Part shown: one piece after another, positions 12,598 through 24,660 of the stretch
How positions within the stretch are numbered: the stretch's first letter is position 1
Layout of the letters: each line of letters opens with the position of its first letter
Source of the DNA: Phoronis australis
Lineage: Eukaryota; Phoronida; Phoronidae
Length of the DNA: 64,000 bases
NCBI GenBank assembly: GCA_002633005.1
Contig: NMRA01000786.1
Location: 18,981 to 82,980, forward strand
Direction of reading: 5' to 3'
Position numbers and translations under genes: made by a program
Notes under the pieces: generated by a model
Database searches by the model: none
Seen by the model: the letters and a program-made list of their open reading frames with translations, nothing else
Told to the model about the DNA's origin: nothing

Positions 12598-13449
12598 AGT
12601 CAAGTTATTATGAGTGCCTCACTATCTAGCAATAATTTTAATTAGAGATTATCAGTGTATTCTCAGAGATTTTGCATTTTTGCTCGAGTGAGATTTAATT
12701 ATTTTTCAGAAATAGTTTTGTGGAGCTGAAGACCAAATTTCTGGCTCAAGTCTCGTCAATTTTCATGAAACAGACCCCCGCCCATAAGTTGTTATCTTAG
12801 AATATTGTGTTGCATAGTCATATTTGTTGATAATGAGAATCATATTTTGATTTCAATGGTACAGCCCATTGTAACCAATATTGGTATTTTTTGGCATTGA
12901 TAGTCATGGTCTTTTTTTGTTGTTATACTGTGTTCAGATGATAGTGGTAAGATCAATGTTGGCTAAGCATGGTTGTAGTATACACTTTCCTGGATTTGCA
13001 TGACTCATTAAATGGCTCAATTGATTATAGAGTCGAAAAATGCATTTTTGGATTTTGTGTCTGGATAGGCTTCTTGATATTATTAGTGTTGGCCATAGCT
13101 ATAAACATAAAAGTCAATAGTGTTTTATGATTTTATTGGAAATTTCATTCCCTTCAAAGGATTCTAGTCATTCAGTATGGTTAACTGAAATCAAGGCTGG
13201 CAACCTTATCAGTTTAAGCTGCGTTTCACCATGGTAACAGGCAAAAAAATGAATGGAATCATCCCTCTCACCAATATAAAATTGCTTTTGTGGTATTCCT
13301 TACTTTTTTTCTTCGATTTCCGTTACCAATAACAATGAAACCATCAGCGACTCACGAACATGCTTCATAGTTTTTTGGGGTTGGCCATCCCTACTAATCT
13401 CTTACCTGTCATGGCAAGGAATGTCACAAGAGGTTTTGGTTTTTGATCG

Positions 13450-13512
13450 ACTAGCTGTCAGGCCCCAGCTGCTGAGGTCGTGGGTTCAAATCCATCTTGT
13501 GGCTGATCACGA
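13450..13512 (+). repeat. Degenerate tRNA-like sequence (possible SINE fragment)
   Basis: A B-box-like GGGTTCAAATCC is preceded by a CTAGCTGTCAGG stretch that loosely fits an A box. The T-arm pairs poorly (about 3 of 5). Probably an old SINE head; could be chance. Confidence 0.35.
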
Positions 13513-14846
13513 GTACACAACATTTTTGGTGATAATGTTTCTTGATATTTAATTGTTTTTGTTGTTTATATTTAATATGCTTGGTGTTCATCATGTAATA
13601 TACTGAGACCTTCCTTTATTTTCTGTTTGCTGATTAGTTGGTGCCAGGTTATTCATCACGCTTGAAATTCTGTGCTTGCCTTTTATTGAATAGTTTTTAT
13701 TCGTTTCATCAGTATACGGTTATAATAGATGGGATATTCTTAATAACATAGCTGCGCAAAATATGTCTCATGACCCATATGCGGGACGTTTGGGTGGTTA
13801 AAATTGTCAAAAGGACATAAGAAATTGGGTGTCTATGTGTAAGAAGTCGTACCCTCACTACAAGTTACCAGAGAACAACTTGACTCTGTTAAGCTGAAAG
13901 CCCTGGCTTCTCACATTACACCTAGCAAACTAATTAGACACCCCTGTGTAACTGAGCAAGCGTACACCTGGTAATTAATAACTTCCACCTGGTCTGCAGG
14001 TTTGCGTCCACACTTGTGACTTGCACTCGGACAAATTACCGTAGAACAAGTTATTCTATCATAATAACGTGGGCTATGTTGTCGCACGTGTGTCAAGTTG
14101 CCCCATTGCAAACAACATGCACTACAGCTGTAAACCTTGGGACACAAGTGGTCTCAGTCTCACAATTCCTTTTGATACAGCACCCAATTGTTCTGATGGT
14201 AGCAAGACAAGTTTTGGGACACAATCGTGTTGGAAAGTAAAATCACTTCATTGGAATTACTCTGGGAGATTCCAGCATCTTGGTTATGGCCTCAAAAGTT
14301 CTGGAAAATAAAAAATCAATCAAACTTCATTTTAGAACACACGTGGTTAATATGCTATGGTCCACAGTTGCTGTGGCATGAGATATAGGTTTTTGAAATC
14401 TTAATTTTTGTTGAATTTTGCCAGTTTTGAACCTAACATGATAGAAGGTTAATAAGCCATCACCATATTGCTTGTCTCCCAATGTGGAGTAGTTGCTAGG
14501 GGTGAGACGTCATCACTATCTGCCCCTAGTCGTTGACAATTATGGGCTTAATTTTCGTGTAGAACAAGTATAAAAACAGTTAGTGTCCCTTTACATACAA
14601 GTTCAAATCTTTAAAGCTGACACCTTACGTTGTTTTTCTTTCTGGTAATTGCTTTTTCATAACTGAATTTGGTTGCCATTCCCAAACTAATGCATTGAAT
14701 TTAGTTTTTTATTTTAACGTATCTTGTTTCTAAACAATAAGTGCACTTCATTCAATATCTACTTCTTGTCATTTTCAGTATTTTTGTTTAGTGGCGGCAG
14801 TTGTTGTTACAGTGCTATTGCAAAGGTGACTTTTTCTCATTTTCAG

Positions 14847-17800
14847 GTGCATGGATTCTCCAAGACGACACCTTCTCGGTTCAAAACATGATCCAGGTGT
14901 TCAAGGAGAGTGATGTAGACAATGCCATCAAGCAGCAAAGTGGCTCCACTCTCAGCCTACACTGCCCTGCAGAGGGAGACTGGAATTCGGCATTGCTGTC
15001 CAAGCAAGACTTTGCCAAGCACGTAGCGATTAGCATCAACCCCACCGCTGTGGGTGAACCCTCTGAAGCCATTAACCAGTTCACTTCCTTCATGTCTTTC
15101 TTTATTAAAGCAAAGCCCAGTCATGAGCTGATGCAAGCCTCTGATGTCGTGGGTAACATTCGATTCTCTAAGCCCACCATGTATGTGTTTCCCGGGAGCC
15201 AGGGAGACTCGGCTCTCTTCGGCGTCAGTGGATTCAGCCTATTGATAGATGGCGGTTACCAACGGAAGCCCTGCTTTTGGGACTTCGCCAGACATCTGGA
15301 CAGGATCGATGCACTTCTGGTCACCCATATGAATGGTGACAACTTGTTCGGTGTGGCCAATGCCTTAAATCGTAAACTAGAAGATAGCATCCATCCGGAG
15401 ATAGGCCATGTGTTCTTTAACACCAGCCAGAAAGCCAAACATTCCCCCAACGGAGACTTGCACCCTGAAGCTGGCGGGCTGATGAAGGATTCCAGTCAAC
15501 TAGTCAACCTTGTTGAATGTGGTGACAAGTTGATAGAGAACCTGCACGCCCTAGGTCTGCCACCACAGCCGTGCACAAGATCCATGACCGATGGTCAGCA
15601 TCCTATTAACCTTTATCATAAAGTTGGACATGGGCGTTTGGACATGTTTGTCCTCAACCCTGTCCAAGATAGCAAGGAGCTGAAGGATTTCTTTCAACAG
15701 TGGAACAAGCGCGTGACTAGCTTCACCTCCGTCAACCAGATACCATTGCCAAACGTTACATCTGTAAGCGCATTACTGGTGTGGCGACCAGCAGACCCTA
15801 GGGAGAAACTTACAAGGATACTGTTCCCTGGTGCTGCACCGCAAGCCAAGATATTCGAAGGCTTGGACAAAATCAAGAATCTGGATTGTCTCAAGCATGC
15901 CACTTGCTGTGACAATGATTTCCACATCAAACACCCTACAAAGAAGCCCGCTTCAAAAGTCAGCAAGCCTATGGCTAAACCCACTCCACAGGTGGTTGTT
16001 GTCCAAGACAAGCCAGCAAGGTCTAAACCATCAGCACGCCCAGAGAAAACAACCAAAGATGTTGCCAACAAGAAATCCACCTCAGCCAAAGAGCAAGCAC
16101 CAAAGAGCAGATTTGAACGTTCCAAGACACCATCTCCTCCCGTCAGGAGCCCCATTCTGACTCCAGTTCATGCTGGCACCCCTACACCTGAGGTGAAGGA
16201 GGAACCTGCTGCCCTTCTGGTTACTCCAGTGGCTTCCCCACCTGAAGAGCCTGCACTGATGGATGAAACTCCTCGCTTGGCCTCAGATGAGGCTCCAACA
16301 CCACCTGTTGCAAGCCCTGAGCCTCCTGCGGCTAGACCGGAGTCTCCTGCAGCTAGTTCTGAGTCTCCTGCAGCTAGTCCAGAGCCCCATGTAGTTGAAC
16401 CTCCACCTGCAGAGCCTGTAGATGTTTATCCTCAACCCGTTGATAACATCGGGCGGGATGTCACACAAGAGGCTGGTGAACAAGCTGATTTGATAGGAGA
16501 CTTCGAGGCACCTACTCCACCAGCCAAGGACGAACCTCCAGCAGAACCATTTATGGCATCAGAGCCACCAATGGATGCCACAGCTGAATCATCTGTGGCT
16601 CCATCTGTGGAGGATGAACCAGAGCCACTCCATGAGCCACCTACTGAAGACTTGTTGGGCGGCTATGCTGGTGAACCTAAACCTGACGATGAATCTGTTC
16701 CAGCGCCATCTGAGGCTTGGCCATTGGAGGCTGCTACTGCAGCTGATCATATACCTGAAGCCCTTCCTGAACCACATGCTATTGATCCCAGCATGTTACA
16801 ACCTGCCCCTGTAGTACCAGATTATGTAACAGAAGGCTATGAAAAACATTATGAGGAGGAGAAAGATGTTGACACAGCGGCTGTTGAAGAAAATGCTGAA
16901 GAACCTGACGTGGGTGGTGTAGGTGATGCTGGCATTTCTGTAATGTCAAACGTAACTGCATGTCCAGATATCGATAATGCAGCTGTTCAGGAAATGCCTG
17001 AGAGCTCCTTACAGAGCAAGTCTCAACTTGAAGAGTTAGGTATCTATGACGATGATGAGGGTAATGAAGAGTACCCAGAAGATGGTGCTGAAGATCAACA
17101 CCTTGCCAGTGGTTACGATGCCAAAGAAGCAGGTCATGCTGAGGATGAGGATGTGGACCTTGAAGCTCTGACGCAAATATCCAACGAGGACATAATGCAG
17201 CGTAGCATGTATTCAGAGGAACCACTTCCCGTCAGTGAACCCACCGATGTCACTTCTTTGGCTGAACGGAATGTGAGAGATGAACCTGTACCAATGGACA
17301 TTGACACTTCTGGGGAATGGGGTGAAAGTGATAAAGTAGCTGAGCAAGAACTCCCAGTGGACACGGAGGCTGATGACTTGACGACTGTTTGTACTAGAGA
17401 TAACCCACCTGATCTCCTTTCACGACCAGATTCAAGCGACGGTTGTGATGATGTGAGTAGCTTACACGTGGAACCATCACAGAGTGAACTGGATTTTGGC
17501 AAGGTGGACGAAGACGTTGCTGAGGCTGAACGTCATCGCCGTGAGTCTGGAGGTGAGAGCAACGACGTTGATGACATTGACGACGACTACAGAGAAGAGG
17601 ACGAGGCAGCAGACGGTGATGTGAACGGAGGCGCATATGACAACCAAGCTTTCAGCGTGGGTGATGATGGGCAAGAAGATCCTTCACTGCAAAAGCCAGA
17701 ACTGTCTCCACCTAGTGGTGAGCAGAAAGTTGATGGTGAGCCTAATGGGGTTGATCTGTTGTCTGACTCACCAGGTGACGCCCAGACTCCTGTCAATGAG

Positions 17801-18856
17801 ACAGGTGAAGCACAGCCTGACCTGTTTGCCCACTTTGACGCTCCGCCTGAGCAAGCAGCAGTGAAGCAAAAGTCAACTAATCCGTTTGAAGCTGACTTTG
17901 ATCCCTTTGCTCCATCAAGCCAGGCTTTGCAACCTGAATCGACGGAAGACTTACCAGCACAGCCAGGAGAATTTGGTCTGCAGTCTGAAGCTAGTGGTGT
18001 CCAGTCTTTTGACCCGCTGAGAGACTGGGGTGAGCCACTGGGACTTCCTGCTCCTCCACCCCCTCCTGAGGCGAAGGACAACAAGGCTGCTGCTAAAAAG
18101 CCATCTGCAAAATCAACCACGACAAGGAAAACCACCACCACCACGACAGCCTCGAGAACAAAAGTCACAGAGAAGACAAAGACAGAAAGTCCTAAGAAGA
18201 GTCCATCTCCAGCAAAGTCAACTTCGTCTGCGTCTTCAAGAACAAAACCAACTGCGTCAGCCGCGACTAAAGCCAGATCTAGTCCGTTGTTAGCTGCAAA
18301 GAATGGGCCAGCAGGAGATGGAAAGAAGGCTGATGCAGTGAAGCAGACGAAGCCCCGCCCTGCAACTGCGGACAGGACAAGCAGGCAAGACGAAAAGAAA
18401 CCTTTGTCCAGTCGCGTACAATCTCGGTCAGCCGCCACTTCTCGCAAAACAACCACTGGCTCTAAGACCAACGTTTCTGGCAAAGCACCCCCTGCCTTGG
18501 CGCCTGTAACTCCCAGCTATGTGGACTTGACATACGTACCGTACCATGCCAATCCGAAGTATTCCGATTTGGATTTCTTCCGTCGCGTCCGCGCCCGTTA
18601 CTACGTTGTAAGCTGCTTGCATCCAAGCCCGACTGTGTTGAATAATCTGGTCGAAGCAAAGCAAACCTGGGAAGACAAAAACCTGGAGGTGACGATCATA
18701 CCGACGTACGACACGGACACTTTGCGCCATTGGATGGGTCTTCACCGCGACCGACTGTCCGAGCTTAAGATTGACGTAGCTCCATCCGCCAGCCGATGCA
18801 CGATTCAGCTTCAAGATCACGAAACCAGCTGTTCTGCTTACCGCTTAGAGTTCTAA
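14847..18856 (+). CDS. MAP1: MAP1/futsch-like protein, large terminal coding exon
   Basis: Microtubule-associated protein of the MAP1 family, which binds and stabilises microtubules and is cut into heavy and light chains in known members. The exon starts at the TTTCAG acceptor, not at the upstream ATG at 14801, which lies in intron. The N-terminal part, to about 15920, continues the conserved heavy-chain domain: G-A-W-I-L-Q-D, a P-G-S-Q-G-D-S-A-L-F core, L-L-I-D-G-G, C-F-W, H-L-D-R-I-D-A-L-L-V-T-H, then G-D-N-L-F-G. This is the degenerate metallo-beta-lactamase-like fold of the family. A K/S/P-rich linker follows (about 15940-16160), then a long acidic proline-rich low-complexity region (16160-18050). 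A basic K/T/S/P-rich stretch (18070-18490) is typical of the light-chain microtubule-binding region. The C-terminal domain from Y-V-D-L-T-Y-V-P (18518) through F-F-R-R-V-R to Y-R-L-E-F-stop is a clear MAP1 light-chain end. With the two upstream exons about 1,420 residues are visible, between MAP1S (about 1,060) and MAP1B (about 2,470). Confidence 0.95.
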
Positions 18857-21400
18857 GCTAAATCCTCTTTGTGCTTTCAAAAGTCATGTGAACATCGTTG
18901 TTGTAAAGTGCCAGGCTAATATGTTCTTCAGGGAAGAACATTGGCAGCATTCGCTTCGTGAGTCGGATGATGGCATTGATTTATGAGTGCAGTTGCGTGC
19001 GTAATATCCTATTGTGATGAAGGTTTAGATTTGGTGATCACGGCATTTTGATATATGTGTCTGCCTAATCACGTAGGTGGTGGACGTGACATCCTTCAAA
19101 GCCCACTAGCTTTTTAAGCGTTTGCTTGCAATAATTTTAGATTTACGCCCGCTGTGTATGTTTTGTCTCTAGGCATATTTTTATCTGGAAGTTAAGCTGC
19201 GAAGCTTTAGTCAGAGTCCTGTAACATCTCGGCATATACTGTCGTTTGGCTCCAAGGACGTCAGAGTCTGTGTGTCTGTTTGGATTGTGTCCCACAGTCT
19301 GTGTGCAAGATGTGCTCTGAATAAGGATTCCCGTTCATGCTGTTTGTATTGAGGCGTTTAAGCTTCGTGAAATTGAGATGCGCAGATAATCCCCTAGTTG
19401 CCCTACTGCTCCCGACACCAATCTGCTGTACATTTAGTGTGTAGTATTTGGGCTGCGTTCCGTAATGCTAGATCACGCAAATCTAAGCGAGATGTCGCTA
19501 TGCATAGCAAGCGAAGCGCGTGATCAAACTGGCTTCCTTGCGAGTATCTTGTGTTGGAGAACGGGCTCCTGCTCAATGTCTGTCTATGTGTGCGTGCAAT
19601 ATTATTAGCTTAGACAATTATTTATGGTAGCTACCAGGAACAATCGTGTGCTGACTTGACGTATAGTGAAGTAGGGAGATTGCCTCGAGTTTCTTTCTAT
19701 TTGTTTCTCGTTTTGAAAAGTACTTGGATGTCTCGTATTCAGTATCTGCTGGTGTCGACGAGTTGAAGAGGCGTTTGAGACCAAACACATGACGCTCATT
19801 CGTGGACGTTCACTGTTGGTGAGATAATTGTGTGGTTGTTTGTGTAATTTGTGTGGCGGTATTTGGTCAGTTTGAGTCGCTATGGATTTTAGAGTCCCAC
19901 ACAGCGCCAATTAGGTCGCGCAGAAATTGTTATAGACCCGAGTTAGTGAGCTGGCAATAAATTCCATTCGTTGCCACTCCTACGCTGACTGAAAGTACCT
20001 AAACAAAATGTTCCACCTTAAACATTAATCATAGCTGTGGTGTTCACATATGTCGGTGTGTGCGGCTTTAGTGGCTGTGGAAGTGACTTCGTAAGACTCC
20101 AGTTTACACGAGAATTACACGGGAAGGGTGACTTGAGGCACGCTTTGGCGAGTTGGATAATCATTTGTGTCTATGTTGTAGCTTCGTTTATACAATCTAT
20201 TTAAGTTGTTTTGTTGACTTTTTGTTTATTTTTGTATGTTTGTTTTGCTGTATATGATAATCTTTTCACTTGATAATGGATAGGGCCACCGCATCGATTG
20301 TTAACGATATGTTGTCAGTGGAGTTCCCTTGCGGAATCGGAAAACGGCTGTTTAGCCGGAACTCGGTAACAGTGTGTCTAGTCATCCTGTGCACCTTCGC
20401 TAAATCCAGTGGCCGGATCCCCCAAAAATGGATGTATAGGCGTTTCGCATTTGCGAGATTGTGTAATTCTGGCCAGTCGAATTGCCTGCATATAATCTGA
20501 AGTTTGATCTCCTCGTTTGTGTATTGCAGGATTTGTTCTTACAATTGGGTTTAGGGATCTGGCCACAGGATTTTCCAGTGCCACTGCACGACTAAGCAGT
20601 ATCCACAAGTTTGGGGATCGATTTATCGAAGGTCGTACGCCTGTACGTAGCTGAGACGGTCTTACGCACGTGACTGCTAACGCATCGCTTTTTTAAACGA
20701 AACTACAACTGACGTAGATCCAACGTAGACCGTATCCGCCTTGAATAGCCACCATCGTGACCACTTGAATAGACTGCATATCTGTAAAATGTTAACAAGA
20801 CTGTCTTACGATTGCTACGACTGGACGTACGACCTTTGATAAAATGCTGACCTCGTGTTTTCACTTTCTTGCTGCATCCGGAATAGTACGATGCAGTGTG
20901 TACTTAATTCTGTAACATTTTGTTGTTGACTAGTGCTATGTGTGTTGCCAAAAATGCGTGTTTTATATTACGGTTTATTCTTTTGGTGAGTATGAACAAA
21001 AACGGCAATACGCTAGCTTCTGAGCCTGCAGTAAAACGCTCAGCTGTGGTGGGTAAAGAAATCGTGCAGTCAGCACAAGAGGGCACTCCCAGCCGTTTCA
21101 TATTTTTAACTCAGTCGGGGCTTTCTGGACGACGCTAGTGCGCGCCATTTTAAGTCGTTAGGTGACTATCAAGTCAAGTGCCAAACTAGAACAAATTCTC
21201 GAATACTGTCGTTTTGCTGCAACTCAAAAATGCGATTGTCGTTATTGAATTTTTAGACGTGCTGCAATTACTTACGTATATCTTCTGCGAGTGTCTGTCT
21301 GTTCATGTGCATGCCATTGTAACTGTAATAATTATTAAATTCAAGTCTATAATAAATCTAAAATGCTATTTGAAAAGTTTTGTTTTCAGTTCAAGTTGTT
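18857..21400 (+). other. MAP1 3' UTR and downstream flank
   Basis: After the TAA there is no coding sequence. AATAAA polyadenylation signals occur at 19956-19961 (about 1.1 kb after the stop) and 21351-21356 (about 2.5 kb after it). Either could end the transcript; the first is better placed. A block near 19450-19480 (GCGTTCCGTAATGCTAGATC) resembles the end of the MITE at 27219. Small open frames in the region are unremarkable. Confidence 0.5.
19956..19961 (+). terminator. Candidate polyadenylation signal AATAAA for MAP1
   Basis: Canonical AATAAA hexamer 1.1 kb beyond the MAP1 stop codon. TG- and T-rich sequence follows within about 100 bases (TGTGGTGTTCACATATGTCGG from about 20036). An alternative hexamer lies at 21351. 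Confidence 0.45.
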
Positions 21401-23389
21401 TAACCGTGTGTTGTTCTACACGTGAAGTTGAGTTGAACATGTTGAATAGGCAACTGCAAGCCTCATCCGCCCGTTGCGTAGTGAGTGGCATGTTTGAGCG
21501 GCGGCCGTATGATCTCTAGTCCGAGAACGAGTAGCGGAAGAGCACACGTTGTACATGTAGCCGTAAACGAATTTCCGCTGGGGAAACAATGAACTTGTTT
21601 CAGGCATGTATTGTAAGGTTGGGGTTTGTACAGGACTCGATGGGTCTAACGCATGATTCATACCACCAATGAGCTTTCTTGGCACCACGGATTACAGGTA
21701 AAGTACGTGGACCGTCAGTTCTGTATATTTTTATTTTTCATTCAAAGAACAAAACCAGTGATAGCGCGCACAGGGCGCGACCAACTCTTGGCCGAGAAGT
21801 CACTATTCACTAGCGGTGCCTGATGCGTCACGGTTTTACCTCCGACAATTTAGGGGCCGGCCACACCTCGAGTGGCTGATTGTGACGTCATCATGGATCT
21901 GGGTCAACAAAAACCCTTGTTATGGCAGTGAAAAATTATTTCTCCAGAGACATCGCCTGTATGATAGGGAAGAGTGGAGTGATCTAACATTGTCTTATTT
22001 GCATATTTTTGAGATTGGAAATCCCTTAAATTTTAACTGACTGAGATGGACCCTGGTGATAGCATTTCCTGTTTTTTAAATTGCCGCTGTTTAGTGTTTC
22101 TCAAGTCTTAATGTCGGCTCAGGGCGGCGGCCCCAACTGAGATTCTTTTAAAGTAGTATGCATAGGCTTTACCCGATCATACTGGGTCCTCTCTTACAGA
22201 CGACACCCTAGAGACGGAATTACCCCGTTTCTCACCTTAAGTTCCTCGCTCTCAAAACAGCATTCTCGAATGGAGGTAGTGGAATTTCAAACTGGACGAG
22301 AAAACCGACACAAAACATGTTCCAGTGAAGTTCAACAGCATCAAGACATGCTGTGCAAAATGGCTCGTATAGAAAAAAGCAGTTGATTTGACAGCCATCG
22401 AAAGCACGAAAGTTTCCTGACGATTCCAATGTAACGGTCAAAGTACAGATATGTTTCAGCAAAAGACTTTCAAAAGTTTGTTTTTTTTGAAGATCACTAT
22501 TCATATATTAGGAAAGCGTTGTTGAAGGGGTACCAAACACGGTTTTGGCCTATCAATGCAACAGGTATTAAAAAGACTCCCTTCCAGTTCTCTAAAACAA
22601 CATACATGTAATGCTGTGTAACCCTTGGCAACCTTCAGAAGTTCAGAACAAAATTTGAAAACCACTTGCTAAGTTCCGTAATTAGGCGAGAGTGACTTAG
22701 GTGAGATGCGAAATGAAGGGAACATGTCAAGAACTGTACGATGGTCACATGGCTTACCTCAAAATCCAACTGCTCCCTGGTGGTTTGGTAATTGGACCAT
22801 TTATGATGCATACCTCGCCGAGTGAATGTGGAACATAATATGGCAACACCATACAAACGTTTTAGGTTGTAGAAGTCACATTTCTTGTCTGATTTTCAAA
22901 ATTCAAAAACATAATCACGTGTACTTTTCAAAAAGGAAATTTAAAAATACTATTATTGCCCTTGTTTGTTTAAAAGGGAACTGTATTTTATTCTGAATAA
23001 ATTCTGGATAGTTTTCTATGAATTGTTGATTAATTTCACAAATAATTCAACTCCAAAAATTAAACTTATGTTCTCTAACGACGCTCAAAAAATTACCGGC
23101 TTGGAGCGCTGCTTAGTCTCGTGACGTATTTGGCGGGGGCAAAGTCACTGTCCTGTGTTAGCGTGCAATCAAGTAGCGTTTTTTATATTGTCGGAATAAG
23201 AAATTTTAGTGTGAAATTTCGGGTCACAAGGGATACCTGTTTGAGCCAAGGCAACACAAAGTGATACCTAGTCATCGTCATCGTCAGACGAAAATTTGCC
23301 GGTGTAACTGGTGTCAGTGACTGTGCCGAGGGCAATGTGGACTCTAGCCATCCAGTCAGCCAGTTGTCAGCCAATACTCCGGCAGCTCT
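21401..23389. other. No gene recognised
   Basis: About 2 kb with only short open frames (up to 90 codons at 22232-22504, minus) and no recognisable domain, tRNA or tandem repeat. The right end runs into the interspersed repeat that begins near 23390. Confidence 0.4.
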
Positions 23390-23880
23390 GTAAACTTGAA
23401 GGGTTGGTAAGTTACCGACTGTACCTGTATGAAGACTATCGTACCACTGTGTGTTGAGCTCCGTTAACCCCGAAATTTCAGACAGCCGTTGACTACCCGG
23501 GTATAGTTGACTCAGTTATGCTCGTCACCTCGTCGTAAAACTTAGGCTACATCAACATATAAAGCTAACGGACCGGCGGGGGCGCATGCAAAATCTGATA
23601 TAGTCACCCGACACTTCCATTGTTCGTTGCAGCCGTTTAAGTGGAAAACAATCAAATAAACGTCCTTTGGTAGCATAATTTGCCGCCTTTTTAACAAAGA
23701 AGTGTGTCGTCCGTTTCAAGAACAGCACGCTCGTGACACGGCGCACGCGCCATTTCATAAAAATTTGAGACGTCTTTCGGGACATCATAACAGCTTCGCA
23801 GCACCAAGGTTGTTCTAAAATTCGGTTTGCTGGTGTAAAAATACTAAAAACTTGAAACAAAATGAAACAAGCTCCGATAA
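23390..23880. repeat. Interspersed repeat, copy 1 (partner at 52475-52870)
   Basis: In the same order and orientation as the partner, it contains TGAGCTCCGTTA, CGAAATTTCA, GCTCGTCAC(C/T)TCGTCGT, AAACTTAG, then GCAGCCGTTT, CCGCCTTTT, AACAAAG, CGTTTC and CTCGTGACACG-GCGCACG-CGCCATTTC. The alignment runs about 400 bases with many substitutions and indels. No coding capacity was recognised. The class is unknown, possibly a non-autonomous DNA element or an LTR fragment. Confidence 0.75.
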
Positions 23881-24129
23881 TTTGTTATAACATGTACGCA
23901 ATCTAGGTACCGTCAGCGACGAACTCATGATAACAGAATCAGGGGGAAAAGAAACTGGTAAAGGTCAGGTGACGTAATCGCAAAAAGCCGACTCAAGAAA
24001 ACACATCACAATTTTACTAGCACCAGCCGATGAACGATCGCTAACATTTCCAACACCGGTAAATACAGAAGTTAGTTTACTCTAGGAACCTGTTTCCTAG
24101 GTTTACTCAAGGATGACTTAGTTTTAATG

Positions 24130-24660
24130 ACATTTATTTGAGTCAGATTTTATTTGCACATTTTTTACCCATATCGGCTTAAACCTGTAGGCCTATATCT
24201 AGTATACACTGAGCTTTGGGCCAAGGCTTGGGTAACCCGGCGATGGTATGCGATGACCATCCCTTTAGAAGACGCCTTTTTCGAAGAGTTTGAGCAACCA
24301 GGTGCCATACAAAAAGGCATAGCGAACCTTTTACAGCACTGTGGCAAACAATAAAAAAATAAGGACGATTGATACAATGATAAATTACGATGTAAACTCT
24401 TCAAATATGACATAAGCAATGAATGTGCAAAGCAGCCGATACCCCGCCGTTCACGTCACTGACACATCAGCCAATCAGCGATCGCTTTCAGAATTCAGTG
24501 TTTTGACCATGAATACGAATTGGCTTTTGTTTGGCACGCAAGTCAGGCAAATGTGAGTTTTATTTGTATGTTGGAACCGATTAACTGCAACATTATTTTG
24601 ACTACAGTCCCCTTTTAAGATGGGTCTGATTGTTTAGAGAACGAAAACATCAGCAGCCTG
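24130..24660 (-). repeat. THAP-exon repeat, copy 1 (inverted partner at 28760-29125)
   Basis: On the minus strand this reads, in order, ATTGGCTGATGTGTCAGTGA (two CCAAT-type boxes on the opposite strand), a 100-base spacer, ATGCCTTTTTGTATGGCACC and the rest of a THAP-like exon. The partner at 28760-29125 has the same order on the plus strand: ATTGGCTGATATGTCAGTGG, then ATGCCTTTTTTGTATGGCAC. The repeat therefore seems to be the promoter and first coding exon of a THAP-containing transposon or gene family. Confidence 0.7.
24247..24320 (-). pseudogene. THAP-type zinc finger, first exon fragment (copy 1)
   Basis: From the ATG complementary to 24318-24320, the minus strand encodes M-P-F-C-M-A-P-G-C-S-N followed by S/K-rich residues and A-Y-H-R. 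THAP domains (C2CH DNA-binding fingers of P-element-type transposases and their host derivatives) start with C-x2-4-C and then H-R-L-P and W. A one-base insertion in CGCCGGGTTACC breaks the frame; without it the bases would read R-L-P-K-P-W, the THAP hallmark. The second half of the finger (C-x2-H) would be in a later exon, which is absent here. A non-functional remnant. Confidence 0.65.

Larger units (their letters stand above)
11714..14846 (+). other. MAP1 intron (3.1 kb) between exons at 11558 and 14847
   Basis: Donor GTGAGG at 11714 and acceptor TCATTTTCAG ending at 14846 keep phase 1. The intron contains a 23-bp triple repeat (12526-12597) and a weak tRNA-like B box near 13480. Open frames near 14016-14311 are short and show no domain. 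I saw nothing else. Confidence 0.75.

Noticed and set aside
14801-14846. Upstream ATG extending the large MAP1 exon
   Set aside because: The 46 bases are intronic: a polypyrimidine-AG acceptor ends at 14846 and phase 1 matches the preceding exon.
17587-18483. 298-codon open frame antisense to the MAP1 exon
   Set aside because: It mirrors a GC-rich, low-complexity coding exon read on the other strand. Its valine/serine/glycine-rich composition is the complement of the MAP1 lysine, proline and acidic stretches.
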